This document shows positions 17,515 to 26,345 of a DNA stretch of 64,000 nucleotides, in pieces (the stretch's first letter is position 1; each line of letters opens with the position of its first letter). The notes beneath the pieces are model-generated. The model had not been told where the DNA came from. It did not search any database and worked only from the letters and a program-made list of their open reading frames with translations. The stretch comes from Frankia sp. RB7 (GTDB taxonomy: Bacteria > Pseudomonadota > Alphaproteobacteria > Rhizobiales > Xanthobacteraceae). The stretch lies in contig JAUEPE010000011.1 of the NCBI GenBank assembly GCA_030403585.1, positions 62,001-126,000 of the forward strand, given 5' to 3'. A program made the position numbers and the translations under genes.

Positions 17515-17661
17515 TTAACGGCTCGCTTCGACCGTAGAGGCTTCCAGGGTGTAGGCGCCGTCGGCGTAACCCTTCACAACCATGCCGGCAACCAGCATCA
17601 CGGCCAGCGTGGCGGTAGCGAAGATGAATCCGACCAGCTTGAGTGCGCCGCGATCTGCCAT
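17515..17661 (-). CDS. Small single-pass membrane protein
   Basis: This 48-residue protein has a hydrophobic helix (LVGFIFATATLAVMLVAGMV) followed by a short polar tail, GYADGAYTLEASTVEASR. AGGGGA lies eight bases upstream of the ATG, supporting translation. It faces the preceding small membrane protein tail to tail. No toxin or antitoxin feature was recognised in either. Confidence 0.6.
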   Translation of the reverse strand: MADRGALKLVGFIFATATLAVMLVAGMVVKGYADGAYTLEASTVEASR

Positions 17662-17861
17662 TGTTCTCGTCCCCTGTACTCTGCCCAGTTGGTTCAAATA
17701 GACAGCGACAGGTTCATAATTGGTTAGCAACTCGATGGTTCCGGCAGTTGCCTCGCAACGACCAGCCATCTTGGGGAGGCTTATGGCAGCAGCCCCGAAT
17801 CGCGTCCATAGCGCGCGGGCAACACTCGCGCGCTGATTTCGCCGTTCATCCTGGAACTGGT

Positions 17862-18341
17862 CTAACCGCCCTGCCGCATCGGCACGAAAGCGCTGGCGGT
17901 GATGGAATAGACTTCTTCGCCGCGCTGGTTGGTGCCGGTGGTGCGGGCGGTCAGGATGCCCCAGCCCGGGCGCGAGGCGGAGGTGCGCTTGTCGATGACG
18001 ACATTGGAATAGCTGATGGTGTCGCCGGCCAACACCGGCTTGATCCAGCGCAAATCGCGAAAACCCGGTGACGGCCCCCACACCGCGATCTCCTCGCCGC
18101 GCGCCGCTGCTTCCCGCGCCAGGCGCTGGCCGTCGGCGACAAGCAGGCTCATGCAGGCCGAGCCGACATGCCAGCCGGACGCTGCGAGGCCGCCGAACAA
18201 CGAGTTCTTGCCCTCCTCCTCGTCGAGATGGAAGCGCTGCGGATCGAACTTTGCGGCAAAGGTCTTGATGGATTCCGCCGTGAAATTGTAGGCGCCGATG
18301 TCGCGGCGATGGCCGATCTCGATCTCTTCGAAGAACCGCAT
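17862..18341 (-). CDS. MaoC-like dehydratase, subunit 2
   Basis: This is a 159-residue hotdog-fold protein with the hydratase motif in FDPQRFHLDEEEGKNSLFGG, including the catalytic Asp and His, and then LAASGWHVG. MaoC enzymes hydrate or dehydrate acyl-CoA double bonds; the substrate here is unknown. The start overlaps the stop of the upstream MaoC gene by one base (TGATG), so the two are translationally coupled. The similar pairing suggests that they form one complex. Confidence 0.85.
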   Translation of the reverse strand: MRFFEEIEIGHRRDIGAYNFTAESIKTFAAKFDPQRFHLDEEEGKNSLFGGLAASGWHVGSACMSLLVADGQRLAREAAARGEEIAVWGPSPGFRDLRWIKPVLAGDTISYSNVVIDKRTSASRPGWGILTARTTGTNQRGEEVYSITASAFVPMRQGG

Positions 18342-18793
18342 CAGACCGCCCCCGCGCGCCGCTCGATCAGGATCGGCGAGGTCATCTCGCACAGCGCTTC
18401 GCCCTTGGCGTTGCGCATGGTGCATTTGAACTTGACGATGCCGAGGTTCGGCCTGCTCTTCGAGGTCCGGGCTTCCACGACGTCGACGTCGAGCATGAGG
18501 TCGTCGCCGGGCCGAAGCGGGGACAACCAGCGCACTTCATCAACGCCAGGAGATCCCAGTGACGCGGCGCGGGTAATGAAACCGTCGGCCATCATCCGCA
18601 TCATCAGCGAGCAGAGGTGCCAGCCCGAGCCCGACAGGCCGCGCAGCATGCTTTTGCTGGCGGCGTCCTCGTCCAGATGCATCGGTTGCGGATCGAACTC
18701 GGCGGCGAAGGCCAGGATCTCGTCGCGGGTGACATGGCGCGGGCCGAACGTGCCGTAGCGGCCGGGTGGGAAATCTTCGAAGGTCAGGGTCAT
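18341..18793 (-). CDS. MaoC-like dehydratase, subunit 1
   Basis: This is a 150-residue hotdog-fold protein with FDPQPMHLDEDAASKSML and GLSGSGWHLCSLMM, nearly parallel to its downstream partner, which suggests an ancient tandem duplication. Both copies keep the Asp-His hydratase pair. RPNLGIVKFKCTMRNAKGE is the central strand region seen in R-specific enoyl-CoA hydratases. Translation probably begins at ATG 18793, although the ribosome site is weak. The real substrate and pathway are not evident from the neighbours. Confidence 0.85.
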   Translation of the reverse strand: MTLTFEDFPPGRYGTFGPRHVTRDEILAFAAEFDPQPMHLDEDAASKSMLRGLSGSGWHLCSLMMRMMADGFITRAASLGSPGVDEVRWLSPLRPGDDLMLDVDVVEARTSKSRPNLGIVKFKCTMRNAKGEALCEMTSPILIERRAGAV

Positions 18794-18951
18794 CTTGCGA
18801 ATGCTTTGTGAATGACAGATTGTGGCCGCACTTTGCGGCAATCTCAACCCGCCGGCCCGCATGGCTCATGCTACATTCGGCGAGTCGGGCCGGACCTGCC
18901 TCATTGTCGGATTGACGCAGTCGGGGGGCGCCATTTGCCCGGGGGAGAGAG

Positions 18952-19248
18952 ATGTTTTCATTCAGCGACCTGTTTCAATGGGACCGCTTCATCACGCCGA
19001 CGATCATCAAGACCTTCTACTGGCTGGTGATCGGCGTGATCTGCCTGTTCGGGCTCTCCGGAATTTTTGCCGGTCTTACCGCGATGGCGATCAGCCCGTT
19101 CGCCGGCTTCCTGGTCGTGCTGGAATCGATCGCGGGCGTCGTCGTCGGTGTGGTGTTCTCGCGCATCGCCGCGGAATTGATCCTGATCGTGTTCCGCATC
19201 AACGAGCATCTCGGCGCGATCCGGGATCAGGGCGGCGGGGTGCGGTGA
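18952..19248 (+). CDS. DUF4282 membrane protein
   Basis: This is a 98-residue protein. A short amphipathic N-terminus (FSFSDLFQWDRFITPTIIKT) precedes two hydrophobic helices, FYWLVIGVICLFGLSGIFAG and FLVVLESIAGVVVGVVFSRI, and a final ELILIVFRINEHL motif. This is the layout of the DUF4282 family, membrane proteins of unknown role. A GGGGGAGAGAG site lies just before the ATG. Confidence 0.8.
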   Translation: MFSFSDLFQWDRFITPTIIKTFYWLVIGVICLFGLSGIFAGLTAMAISPFAGFLVVLESIAGVVVGVVFSRIAAELILIVFRINEHLGAIRDQGGGVR

Positions 19249-19266
19249 GACACCTCGCTCCGCGCC

Positions 19267-20364
19267 CTACGTATTAAACCGGAAATGCATCACGTCGCCG
19301 TCGGCGACGACGTATTCCTTGCCTTCGAGGCGCAGCTTGCCGGCATCGCGGGCGCCGGCTTCGCCGTTCAGCGCGACATAATCCTCATACGCAATCGTTT
19401 CCGCGCGGATGAAGCCTTTTTCGAAATCGGTGTGGATCACGCCCGCCGCGCCCGGCGCCTTGGTGCCGCGATAGATGGTCCAGGCGCGCGCTTCCTTCGG
19501 GCCCACCGTGAAATAGGTTATGAGGTCGAGCAGTGTGTAGCCGGCGCGGATCAGGCGGTCGAGGCCGGCCTCTTCGAGACCCAGCGTTTCCAGGAAGTCG
19601 GCACGCTCGTCACGCGAGATGGTGGCGATCTCGGATTCGATCTTGGCGGAGATGACGACGGCGATGGCGCCTTCCTTGGCGGCCTGGTCCTGCACAGCCT
19701 GCGAGAACGAATTGCCGGTCGCGGCCGAGCCTTCCTCGACGTTGCAGACATAGAGCACGGGCTTCGACGACAGCAGGCCGAGCATGCCGAAGGCACGCTC
19801 TTCCTCCGCCTTGCGCTCGACGAGGCGCGCGGGTTTGCCTTCGCGCAGCAGCACCAGCGTGCGGTTGACGAGGTCGAGCTGCTCCTTGGCGTCCTTGTCG
19901 TTGCCCTTGGCCTTCTTGGTGAGGTTGTCGACGCGCTTCTCGAGGCTGTCGAGGTCGGCGAGCATCAGCTCGGTCTCGATGGTCTCGATGTCGGCGAGCG
20001 GGGCGATTTTGCCCTCGACATGGGTGATGTCGGAATCTTCAAAGCAGCGCACGACATGCGCGATGGCGTCGACCTCGCGGATGTTGGCGAGGAACTGGTT
20101 GCCGAGGCCCTCACCCTTGGAGGCGCCGCGCACCAGGCCGGCGATGTCGACGAAGGTCAGCCGGGTCGGAATGATCTGCGCCGATTTGGCGATCGCCGAC
20201 AGCTTGTCGAGCCGCGGATCGGGCACCGCGACCTCGCCGACATTCGGCTCGATGGTGCAGAACGGATAGTTCGCCGCCTGCGCCGCGGCCGTCTCGGTCA
20301 GCGCATTGAACAAGGTCGACTTGCCGACATTGGGCAATCCGACGATCCCGCATTTGAATCCCAC
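19267..20364 (-). CDS. ychF: Redox-regulated P-loop ATPase YchF (OLA1 type)
   Basis: This is a 365-residue Obg-family protein. [14 protein letters not shown] at residues 8-21 is the P-loop, DIAGLV is the G3 motif, and a helical coiled-coil segment and a C-terminal TGS domain ([14 protein letters not shown]) follow. YchF prefers ATP over GTP, binds ribosomes and acts in stress responses. It ends the leftward rplY-pth-ychF cluster, with a five-base gap from pth, an order often conserved in alphaproteobacteria. Confidence 0.97.
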   Translation of the reverse strand: MGFKCGIVGLPNVGKSTLFNALTETAAAQAANYPFCTIEPNVGEVAVPDPRLDKLSAIAKSAQIIPTRLTFVDIAGLVRGASKGEGLGNQFLANIREVDAIAHVVRCFEDSDITHVEGKIAPLADIETIETELMLADLDSLEKRVDNLTKKAKGNDKDAKEQLDLVNRTLVLLREGKPARLVERKAEEERAFGMLGLLSSKPVLYVCNVEEGSAATGNSFSQAVQDQAAKEGAIAVVISAKIESEIATISRDERADFLETLGLEEAGLDRLIRAGYTLLDLITYFTVGPKEARAWTIYRGTKAPGAAGVIHTDFEKGFIRAETIAYEDYVALNGEAGARDAGKLRLEGKEYVVADGDVMHFRFNT

Positions 20365-20369
20365 GAGCG

Positions 20370-20975
20370 TTATTCCTTGCCGTTCTCGTCCTTGGTCAAA
20401 AATCCCTTCGCTTGCATCGCGAGATGCACCCTGTTGGCGAAGGTCGCGTCCGTGCCCTTGACGATCAGTGCGGCATGCTCGGCCACCGCGTCGCAGAGCG
20501 TCGTCACCCAGTCGCTGTCGGCCTTGGCGAAGTCCGACAGCACGTGGCCGTGCACCATCTCCTTGACGCCGGGATGACCGATGCCGAGCCGCACCCGGCG
20601 GTAGTCGTTGCCGATATGCGCGGAGATCGACCGCAGGCCGTTATGCCCTGCAATGCCGCCGCCGATCTTCACCCGCACCTTGCCCGGCGGCAGTTCGAGC
20701 TCGTCGTGAAACACCGTGGTGTCGCCCGGCGCGATCTTGAAGAAGCTTGCGGCCTCCTGAACGCTGCGGCCGGAGTCGTTCATGTAGGTTGTCGGCTTGA
20801 GCAGGATCACGCGCTCAGTGCCGAGCGTGCCTTCCGAGGTTTCGCCCTGAAAACGACGGCGCCATGGTGCGAAACCATGACGCCGCGCAATCTCGTCGAC
20901 GGCCATGAAGCCGATATTGTGCCGGTTACGTGCGTATTTCGCGCCGGGATTGCCGAGCCCAACAAAGAGTCGCAT
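20370..20975 (-). CDS. pth: Aminoacyl-tRNA hydrolase
   Basis: This is a 201-residue protein with [20 protein letters not shown] at the N-terminus, containing the catalytic His in the RHNIGF motif, and the [20 protein letters not shown] segment with the active-site Asp. It recycles peptidyl-tRNA released from stalled ribosomes. It lies between rplY and ychF on the same strand and is probably co-transcribed with both. Confidence 0.97.
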   Translation of the reverse strand: MRLFVGLGNPGAKYARNRHNIGFMAVDEIARRHGFAPWRRRFQGETSEGTLGTERVILLKPTTYMNDSGRSVQEAASFFKIAPGDTTVFHDELELPPGKVRVKIGGGIAGHNGLRSISAHIGNDYRRVRLGIGHPGVKEMVHGHVLSDFAKADSDWVTTLCDAVAEHAALIVKGTDATFANRVHLAMQAKGFLTKDENGKE

Positions 20976-21033
20976 GACGCGGCACGCCCCTCGCTCGGCG
21001 CGCGATCAGAGACCGCGCGCCAGCTATGAGAGA

Positions 21034-21789
21034 TTACTTCTTCTTGTCGCCGCCGGCCGGAGCCTTGGCAGCAGGAGCCTTGGCCGCAGGAGCCTTGGCA
21101 GCCGCTGCAGGCGCAGCAGCACCCGCAGCCGGAGCAGCACCTGCCGCCGGAGCAGCAGCACCTGCCGCCGGAGCCGCGCCACCAGCAGCAGCCGCAGCCG
21201 CGGCCTTCTGCTCTTCGGCGTAGCCGGACGGCGGCACGATGGTGACGAGGGTCGCGTCCTCGCGGGTCAGCGCCTTGACGCCGGCCGGCAGCTTGATGTC
21301 GGACAGATGCAGCGAGTGACCGATTTCGAGCGAGCCGACATCGGCCTCGATGTATTGCGGGATGCTCTCGACGCCGCATTCGAGCTCGATCGCATGGGCG
21401 ACGATGTTGACGGCGCCGCCGCGCTTCACGCCGGGCGAACCTTCCGCCTTCACCACGTGCAGGGGCACGCTGATGCGGATGGTGGCGCCTTCGCCGAGCC
21501 GCATGAAGTCGACGTGGATCGGGAAGTCCTTGACCGGATCGAGATGGTAGTCGCGCGGAATCACGCGGTGCTTCTGGCCTTCGAGGTCGATGTCGACCAG
21601 CGTGGTCAGGAACCGGCCGGCGAGGATACGCTGGCGCAGTTCGCGATCGTCAACCGAGATCGGGAGCGGGGGCTGCTTGTTACCATAGATCACTCCGGGC
21701 ACTTTCCCGGCGCGACGCTCAGCCCGGGCGGCCCCCTTGCCGCTCTTCGGACGTGCGGTCGCCTTCAATTCCTTGACGGTCGTCGCCAT
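21034..21789 (-). CDS. rplY: 50S ribosomal protein L25/general stress protein Ctc
   Basis: This is a 251-residue CTC-type L25 protein. The N-terminal 5S rRNA-binding domain (residues about 1-95) includes GKGAARAERRAGKVPGVIYG. The TL5-type C-terminal domain (about 100-190) includes KRGGAVNIVAHAIELE. It binds 5S rRNA in the central protuberance. The last 55 residues are an Ala/Pro/Gly repeat tail ending in DKKK, which is longer than in most L25 proteins. The tail is encoded by tandem DNA repeats. It is the first gene of the rplY-pth-ychF cluster. Confidence 0.96.
   Translation of the reverse strand: MATTVKELKATARPKSGKGAARAERRAGKVPGVIYGNKQPPLPISVDDRELRQRILAGRFLTTLVDIDLEGQKHRVIPRDYHLDPVKDFPIHVDFMRLGEGATIRISVPLHVVKAEGSPGVKRGGAVNIVAHAIELECGVESIPQYIEADVGSLEIGHSLHLSDIKLPAGVKALTREDATLVTIVPPSGYAEEQKAAAAAAAGGAAPAAGAAAPAAGAAPAAGAAAPAAAAKAPAAKAPAAKAPAGGDKKK
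21055..21200. repeat. Tandem GC-rich repeats encoding the Ala/Pro/Gly tail of L25
   Basis: Imperfect units of gcagcacctgccgccggagc and ggagccttggcagcagga type repeat through the 3' end of rplY. They encode AAPAAGAAPAAG and AKAPAAKAPA runs. Such sequence is prone to length change by slippage, so the tail may vary between strains. Confidence 0.7.
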
Positions 21790-21820
21790 AGTCTAAGTCC
21801 TTGTTTTTGCAAAAGTTAAT

Positions 21821-21837
21821 GGGCCGCAGCGCGGCCC
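21821..21837 (-). terminator. Hairpin between ubiK and rplY
   Basis: A perfect inverted repeat (gggccgc-agc-gcggccc) lies 160 bases upstream of the rplY start side and downstream of ubiK. On the minus strand it is followed by a weak T-rich run. It could end ubiK transcription or act in the rplY leader. Confidence 0.4.
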
Positions 21838-21948
21838 ATGGCATCGTTCGCAGCAAGCCTCCAGGGGTGCGGGGGCCACGAACTGGCGGGCTTTTACCCG
21901 GAAGACGCGGAAATGACAAGGAGAATGGGGTGGCCGGGCGGAGTTCCG

Positions 21949-22200
21949 TTACCCGCCGAGCTTGGCCTCCAGCGCGGCGATACGGGCCTTCAGGGCCTCA
22001 TTCTCCTCGCGGGCGAGGCGGGCCATGTCCTTGACCACCTCGAACTCCTCGCGCTTGACCAGGTCCATGTCGCGCAGGAATTTTTCGGCCTGGTTGCGCA
22101 GCACCGTGTCGAACTCACGCTTGGCGCCCTGGGCCGCGCCAGCGGCGTCGTTCATCAAGCGGCCAATCTCGTCGAAAAACCGGTTGGTGGTCTGGGTCAT
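21949..22200 (-). CDS. ubiK: Ubiquinone biosynthesis accessory factor UbiK family protein
   Basis: This is an 83-residue protein. An amphipathic N-terminal helix (TNRFFDEIGRLMNDAAGAAQ) is followed by REEFEVVKDMARLAREENEA and a C-terminal coiled coil (LKARIAALEAKLGG). This is the BMFP/UbiK family. UbiK binds UbiJ and supports aerobic ubiquinone synthesis in E. coli; in alphaproteobacteria the role is inferred. The 5' untranslated region holds three 12-base tandem units with ribosome-site-like sequence. Confidence 0.85.
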   Translation of the reverse strand: MTQTTNRFFDEIGRLMNDAAGAAQGAKREFDTVLRNQAEKFLRDMDLVKREEFEVVKDMARLAREENEALKARIAALEAKLGG

Positions 22201-22204
22201 GTCG

Positions 22205-22240
22205 GTCTCCTGATTGGTCTCTTGATTGGTCTCTTGGCGG
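22205..22240 (-). repeat. Three 12-base tandem units at the ubiK ribosome site
   Basis: On the minus strand the units end AAGAGAC, AAGAGAC and AGGAGAC, with CAAT between them, directly before the ubiK ATG. The last unit gives the ribosome site AGGAGACCGAC before the start. The tandem copies may tune initiation. Confidence 0.55.
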
Positions 22241-22396
22241 CCTGCGATAAACTTTGCGCGAACGCGCAAAAAGACAATGGCAATCCGCGGAGGCCGGTTC
22301 AAGGGCCGCGCGGCGGTATCCTTGTCATGCCGCGGTTTCCTTGCAATCGTATTCAACGTCCCTGCATAACAAGAATCACAAGGCGGAACGCAAGAC

Positions 22397-23128
22397 ATGA
22401 TCGAGCAGCAGATCGCAATTCCCACCAAGGACGGCCACACCGCGACCTTCATCGTCCATCCCGAGCGCGGCGGACCGTTCCCGGTCATCCTCTTTTACAT
22501 GGACGCGCCCGCGATCCGCGAAGAGCTGCGCGACATGGCGCGCCGGCTCGCGACATCGGGCTATTACGTGATGCTGCCGAACCTCTATTATCGCTCCGGC
22601 GTGATGGAACTCGGCGCGTTGCCGGCCGATCCGAACGCGCCCGAGCGCAAGCGCATGTTTGCGCTGATGGGCTCGCTCACGATTCCCATGATCATGGACG
22701 ACACGCGCGCGCTGCTCACCTATGCCGAGGGCCAGACGGCCGCGAACACCAAAATCATCGGCACCGTCGGCTACTGCATGAGCGGCCGCTACGCCGTCAA
22801 CGCCGCCACGCATTTCCCCGATCGCGTCAAGGCCGCCGCTTCGGTCTACGGCACGCAGCTTGCGACCGATCAGGACGACAGCCCGCATCTCGCCGCAAGC
22901 AAGACCAAGGCAGAACTCTATTTCGCCTGCGCCGAGACCGACATCTATGCGCCGACCGAGATCATCGAGAAGGTGAAGCATGGCATGAGCGGTGCCAAAG
23001 CCGAGGTCGAGATCTATCCCGGCACCCATCACGGCTTCGCCTTCCCGAAGCGCCCGGTCTATGACCGCGACGCTGCCGAGCGGCACTGGGAGCGCCTGCT
23101 GGCGCTCTATCGCCGCAATCTCGTGTGA
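22397..23128 (+). CDS. Dienelactone hydrolase family protein
   Basis: This is a 243-residue alpha/beta hydrolase. The nucleophile elbow is GYCMSG with catalytic Cys, as in dienelactone hydrolases, at about residue 127. GTHHGFAFP near the C-terminus supplies the His, and the acid lies in the FACAETDIYAP segment. The typical family reaction opens dienelactones in chlorocatechol pathways, but many members act on other esters. No aromatic degradation genes are nearby, so the substrate is unknown. Confidence 0.88.
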   Translation: MIEQQIAIPTKDGHTATFIVHPERGGPFPVILFYMDAPAIREELRDMARRLATSGYYVMLPNLYYRSGVMELGALPADPNAPERKRMFALMGSLTIPMIMDDTRALLTYAEGQTAANTKIIGTVGYCMSGRYAVNAATHFPDRVKAAASVYGTQLATDQDDSPHLAASKTKAELYFACAETDIYAPTEIIEKVKHGMSGAKAEVEIYPGTHHGFAFPKRPVYDRDAAERHWERLLALYRRNLV

Positions 23129-23162
23129 GCGAAATGGAGCAGCCTATCCGCGAAATCGGCGC

Positions 23163-23290
23163 ACCTCTCCCGCTTGCGGGGGAGGTCGGCGCGAAGCGCC
23201 GGGTGGGGGCTCTCTCCTCACGGAGATTGTCTCGATCGCGGATGCACCCTCTCCCCAACCCTCCCCCGCAAGCGGGGGAGGGAGCGCAGC
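23163..23290. repeat. Inverted-terminus repeat element, type A, copy 2
   Basis: This element of about 128 bases has ends cctctcccgcttgcggggga and ccctcccccgcaagcggggg. A gcgcgaagcgccgggtggggg block follows the left end. It fills the gap between the dienelactone hydrolase gene and lgt. Confidence 0.7.
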
Positions 23291-23337
23291 TCCGTCGGAG
23301 CGACTGCTTGCCTTTCACACTCTAGAAACAAGGCGCG

Positions 23338-24183
23338 ATGCCCTTTCTGCTCATCGACTTTCCGTCCTTCAACCCGATCGCGGTGGCGATCGGGCCGTTC
23401 GCGATCCGCTGGTACGCGCTGGCCTATATCGGCGGCATCGTCATCGGCTGGCTGTATGCGCGCTCGCTGCTGAAGAACGAGCGGCTGTGGAGCGGCCCCG
23501 CGCCGATGTCGCTGGTGCAGATCGACGACTTCATTCTCTGGGTCACGCTCGGCATTATCCTGGGTGGCCGCACCGGCTACGTGCTGTTCTACAATCTGCC
23601 CTTTTTCATCGAGCATCCCACCGCGATCTTCCGGCTGTGGGAGGGCGGCATGTCGTTCCATGGCGGCTTCCTCGGCTGTGTCGTCGCGGTGATGTGGTTT
23701 GCCTATCGCAACGGCATCTCGATCCTGTCGCTCGGTGACATCACCACCGCAGTCGCGCCGATCGGGCTTCTGCTCGGGCGCATCGCCAATTTCATCAACG
23801 GCGAATTGTGGGGCCGCGCCACCGATGCGAGCCTGCCCTGGGCCATGATCTTCCCCAACGATCCCTCGCATTTGCCGCGCCATCCGAGCCAGCTCTATGA
23901 AGCCGGCATGGAGGGCATCCTGCTGTTCACCGTGCTCGCGATCATAATCCGCCTCGGTGCGCTGAAGCGCCCCGGCATGATCCTCGGTGCCTTCATCCTG
24001 ATCTATGGCCTGACCCGCATCGCCGGCGAACATTTTCGCGAGCCGGACGTCCAGCTCGGTTTCCTCTGGGGCGGATTAACCATGGGCATGCTGCTGTCGA
24101 TCCCGATGCTTATCGTCGGCGGTATACTTATTGTATTGGCTGTCAGGCGCGGTGCGCCGAAGCCGCTCGATACCATCAGTTAA
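23338..24183 (+). CDS. lgt: Prolipoprotein diacylglyceryl transferase
   Basis: This is a 281-residue inner-membrane protein with seven predicted helices. It carries the [10 protein letters not shown] start, [11 protein letters not shown], and the signature [11 protein letters not shown] followed by [17 protein letters not shown] and HPSQLYEA. Lgt transfers diacylglycerol from phosphatidylglycerol to the lipobox Cys of prelipoproteins, a step needed for all bacterial lipoproteins. It is the first gene of the lgt-midA-pgeF row. Confidence 0.97.
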   Translation: MPFLLIDFPSFNPIAVAIGPFAIRWYALAYIGGIVIGWLYARSLLKNERLWSGPAPMSLVQIDDFILWVTLGIILGGRTGYVLFYNLPFFIEHPTAIFRLWEGGMSFHGGFLGCVVAVMWFAYRNGISILSLGDITTAVAPIGLLLGRIANFINGELWGRATDASLPWAMIFPNDPSHLPRHPSQLYEAGMEGILLFTVLAIIIRLGALKRPGMILGAFILIYGLTRIAGEHFREPDVQLGFLWGGLTMGMLLSIPMLIVGGILIVLAVRRGAPKPLDTIS

Positions 24184-24204
24184 TTCATTTCAAGAAGACA
24201 GATC

Positions 24205-25323
24205 GTGACCGAACAGCCATTGCTCAACGAGATCAAGGCGCTGATCAAATCCTCAGGCCCCATGCCGGTCTGGCGATACATGGAAGCGTGCCTGATGCAT
24301 CCGCGTTACGGATATTACGTCTCGCGCGATCCGTTGGGCCGAGAAGGCGACTTCACCACCGCGCCCGAAGTCAGCCAGATGTTCGGCGAGCTCTTGGGAT
24401 TGTGGACCGCCTCGGTCTGGAAGCAGATGGGCTCGCCGCAATTCCTGCGGCTGATCGAGATCGGCCCCGGCCGCGGCACCATGATGGCGGACGCGCTGCG
24501 CGCACTGCGCGTGCTGCCGCCGCTCTATCAGGGGCTCAGCATTCATCTGGTCGAGGTCAATCCGGTCCTGCGCGAGCGGCAAAGCGCGACATTGTCGGGC
24601 GTACGCAACAACATCGCCTGGCACGACAGCATCGACGACGTGCCGGATGGACCGAGCATCATCCTCGCCAACGAATATTTCGACGTGCTGCCGATCCACC
24701 AGATGGTGAAGCGCGAGAACGGCTGGCACGAGCGTGTGATCGAGGTCGACCCCAACGGCAAGCTTCAGTTCGGCGCGGCCGCCGAGCCGACGCCACGCTT
24801 CGAGGTGCTGCTGCCGCCGTTGGTGCGTGCGGCGCCCGTCGGCGCGGTGTTCGAATGGCGGCCCGATACCGAGATCATGAAGCTCGCCACGCGCGTGCGC
24901 GACCAGGATGGCGCGGCGCTGATCATCGATTACGGCCATCTGCGCAGCGATGCCGGCGACACTTTTCAGGCCATCGCGCGTCATACCTTCACCGATCCTC
25001 TGAAGGCGCCGGGCCAGGCCGACGTCACCGCCCATGTCGACTTCCAGGCGCTGGCGCGCGCGGCCGAGGACGTCGGCGCGCGCGTGCACGGACCGGTGAC
25101 GCAAGGCGATTTCCTCAAGCGCGTCGGCATCGAAACCCGCGCCGCCGCGCTGATGCAGAAAGCGGCGCCGGAGGTGGCGACCGACATTTCCGTGGCGCTG
25201 AAGCGGCTGACCGACACCGGGCGCAGCGGCATGGGCGCGATGTTCAAGGTGCTCGGCATCTCCGAGCCGCGGCTGGCGGGCCTTGCCGGCCTCAGCGATA
25301 TCGAGCAGGCCGGAGGCCATTGA
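24205..25323 (+). CDS. Class I SAM-dependent methyltransferase (MidA/NDUFAF7 family)
   Basis: This is a 372-residue protein with GYYVSRDPLGREGDFTTAPE and the SAM-binding motif IEIGPGRGTMMADALRAL, followed by NEYFDVLPIHQ. The eukaryotic NDUFAF7 protein methylates an Arg of a complex I subunit during assembly. A similar role in the bacterium is likely but unproven. Translation begins at GTG 24205. Its stop TGA overlaps the pgeF ATG. Confidence 0.9.
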   Translation: MTEQPLLNEIKALIKSSGPMPVWRYMEACLMHPRYGYYVSRDPLGREGDFTTAPEVSQMFGELLGLWTASVWKQMGSPQFLRLIEIGPGRGTMMADALRALRVLPPLYQGLSIHLVEVNPVLRERQSATLSGVRNNIAWHDSIDDVPDGPSIILANEYFDVLPIHQMVKRENGWHERVIEVDPNGKLQFGAAAEPTPRFEVLLPPLVRAAPVGAVFEWRPDTEIMKLATRVRDQDGAALIIDYGHLRSDAGDTFQAIARHTFTDPLKAPGQADVTAHVDFQALARAAEDVGARVHGPVTQGDFLKRVGIETRAAALMQKAAPEVATDISVALKRLTDTGRSGMGAMFKVLGISEPRLAGLAGLSDIEQAGGH

Positions 25324-26090
25324 TGACCCTCACTTCGTCGCTGCTCTCGGCGGTGCCGGGCCTGCGCCATTCCTTCTTCACGCGTGACGGCGGTGTTTCC
25401 AACGGCATCTATGCCGCGCTGAACGGCGGGCTCGGCTCCAGCGACGATCAGACCCTCGTTGCAGAGAACCGCCGCCGCATGGCCGAGCATGTCGGCGTCG
25501 CGCCGGAGCGCTTCCTCAGCCTGCATCAGATCCATTCGCCCGACGTCCTCGTCGCCGATGCGTCCTGGCCAAGCGGACCGCGGCCGAAGGGGGATGCGCT
25601 GGTGACCAAGACGCCGGGCATCGCGCTCGGCGTCTCCACCGCCGATTGCGGACCGGTGCTGTTCGTCGATCCCAACGCGGGTGTGATCGGCGGCGCGCAT
25701 GCCGGCTGGAAGGGTGCGCTGACGGGCGTGCTGGAATCGACGATTCTAGCGATGGAGAGACTCGGCGCCACCCGCAGCGGCATCATCGCCGCGATCGGCC
25801 CGCTGATCCGGCAGGACAGCTACGAGGTCGGCAACGAGTTCGTGGCGCGCTTCATCGAGGCGGATGCGGACAACGCTGTGTTCTTCATCCCGTCGGTGCG
25901 CGAGGGCCACGCGATGTTCGACCTCGCCGGCTTCATCCGCAAGCAGCTGGAAGCCGCCGGCATTTTGATGATCGACGATCTTGGCCTGGACACTTACGCC
26001 GACGAACGCTTCTTCAGCTATCGCCGCTCGGTGCATCGCAAGGAGCCGGATTACGGCCGCCACGTTCACGCGATCGCGCTGGAAGGGTAA
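25323..26090 (+). CDS. pgeF: Peptidoglycan editing factor PgeF (multicopper polyphenol oxidase fold)
   Basis: This is a 255-residue protein with HSFFTRDGGVSNGIYAALNG, HQIHSPDVL, the ADCGPVLF motif and GGAHAGWKGALTGVLE, plus SYRRS near the end. PgeF hydrolyses peptidoglycan precursors carrying L-Ser instead of L-Ala in the first position, which corrects mistakes by MurC. The start overlaps the preceding stop (TGATG). Confidence 0.92.
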   Translation: MTLTSSLLSAVPGLRHSFFTRDGGVSNGIYAALNGGLGSSDDQTLVAENRRRMAEHVGVAPERFLSLHQIHSPDVLVADASWPSGPRPKGDALVTKTPGIALGVSTADCGPVLFVDPNAGVIGGAHAGWKGALTGVLESTILAMERLGATRSGIIAAIGPLIRQDSYEVGNEFVARFIEADADNAVFFIPSVREGHAMFDLAGFIRKQLEAAGILMIDDLGLDTYADERFFSYRRSVHRKEPDYGRHVHAIALEG

Positions 26091-26096
26091 GATGTC

Positions 26097-26235
26097 GTGC
26101 CCCGGACGCGGCGCAGCACGCAAGTGATGCGCTGCTGAGCCGGGGCCCAAGTCTCCGCGACTTCAATCTCCTCGGCTTTCCGGGTCCCGGCTCAGCGCAG
26201 CGGCACTGCGCGCCGCAGCGCGTCCGGGACACGAA
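26097..26235. repeat. Palindromic repeat between pgeF and the lipoprotein gene
   Basis: The left part has gtgccccggacgcggcgcag, and the right part has cgccgcagcgcgtccgggac. Internal gctgagccggggccc and gggtcccggctcagcg also pair. It is an imperfect palindrome of about 140 bases, one of several intergenic repeat kinds in this window. No promoter was recognised in the remaining 110 bases before the next start. Confidence 0.6.
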
Positions 26236-26345
26236 ACTGTCCGTGTGAGGTAAACCCACATGACGGCATGCGACTTCCCGTGGTCCCCGTTTTGTGTCGC
26301 CTCTGCCCTAGACCTTAATCGATTTTAACGATATCGCTGCCCTCA

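Noticed and set aside
17312-17661. Toxin-antitoxin pair
   Set aside because: The genes are convergent rather than co-transcribed, and neither resembles a known toxin or antitoxin.
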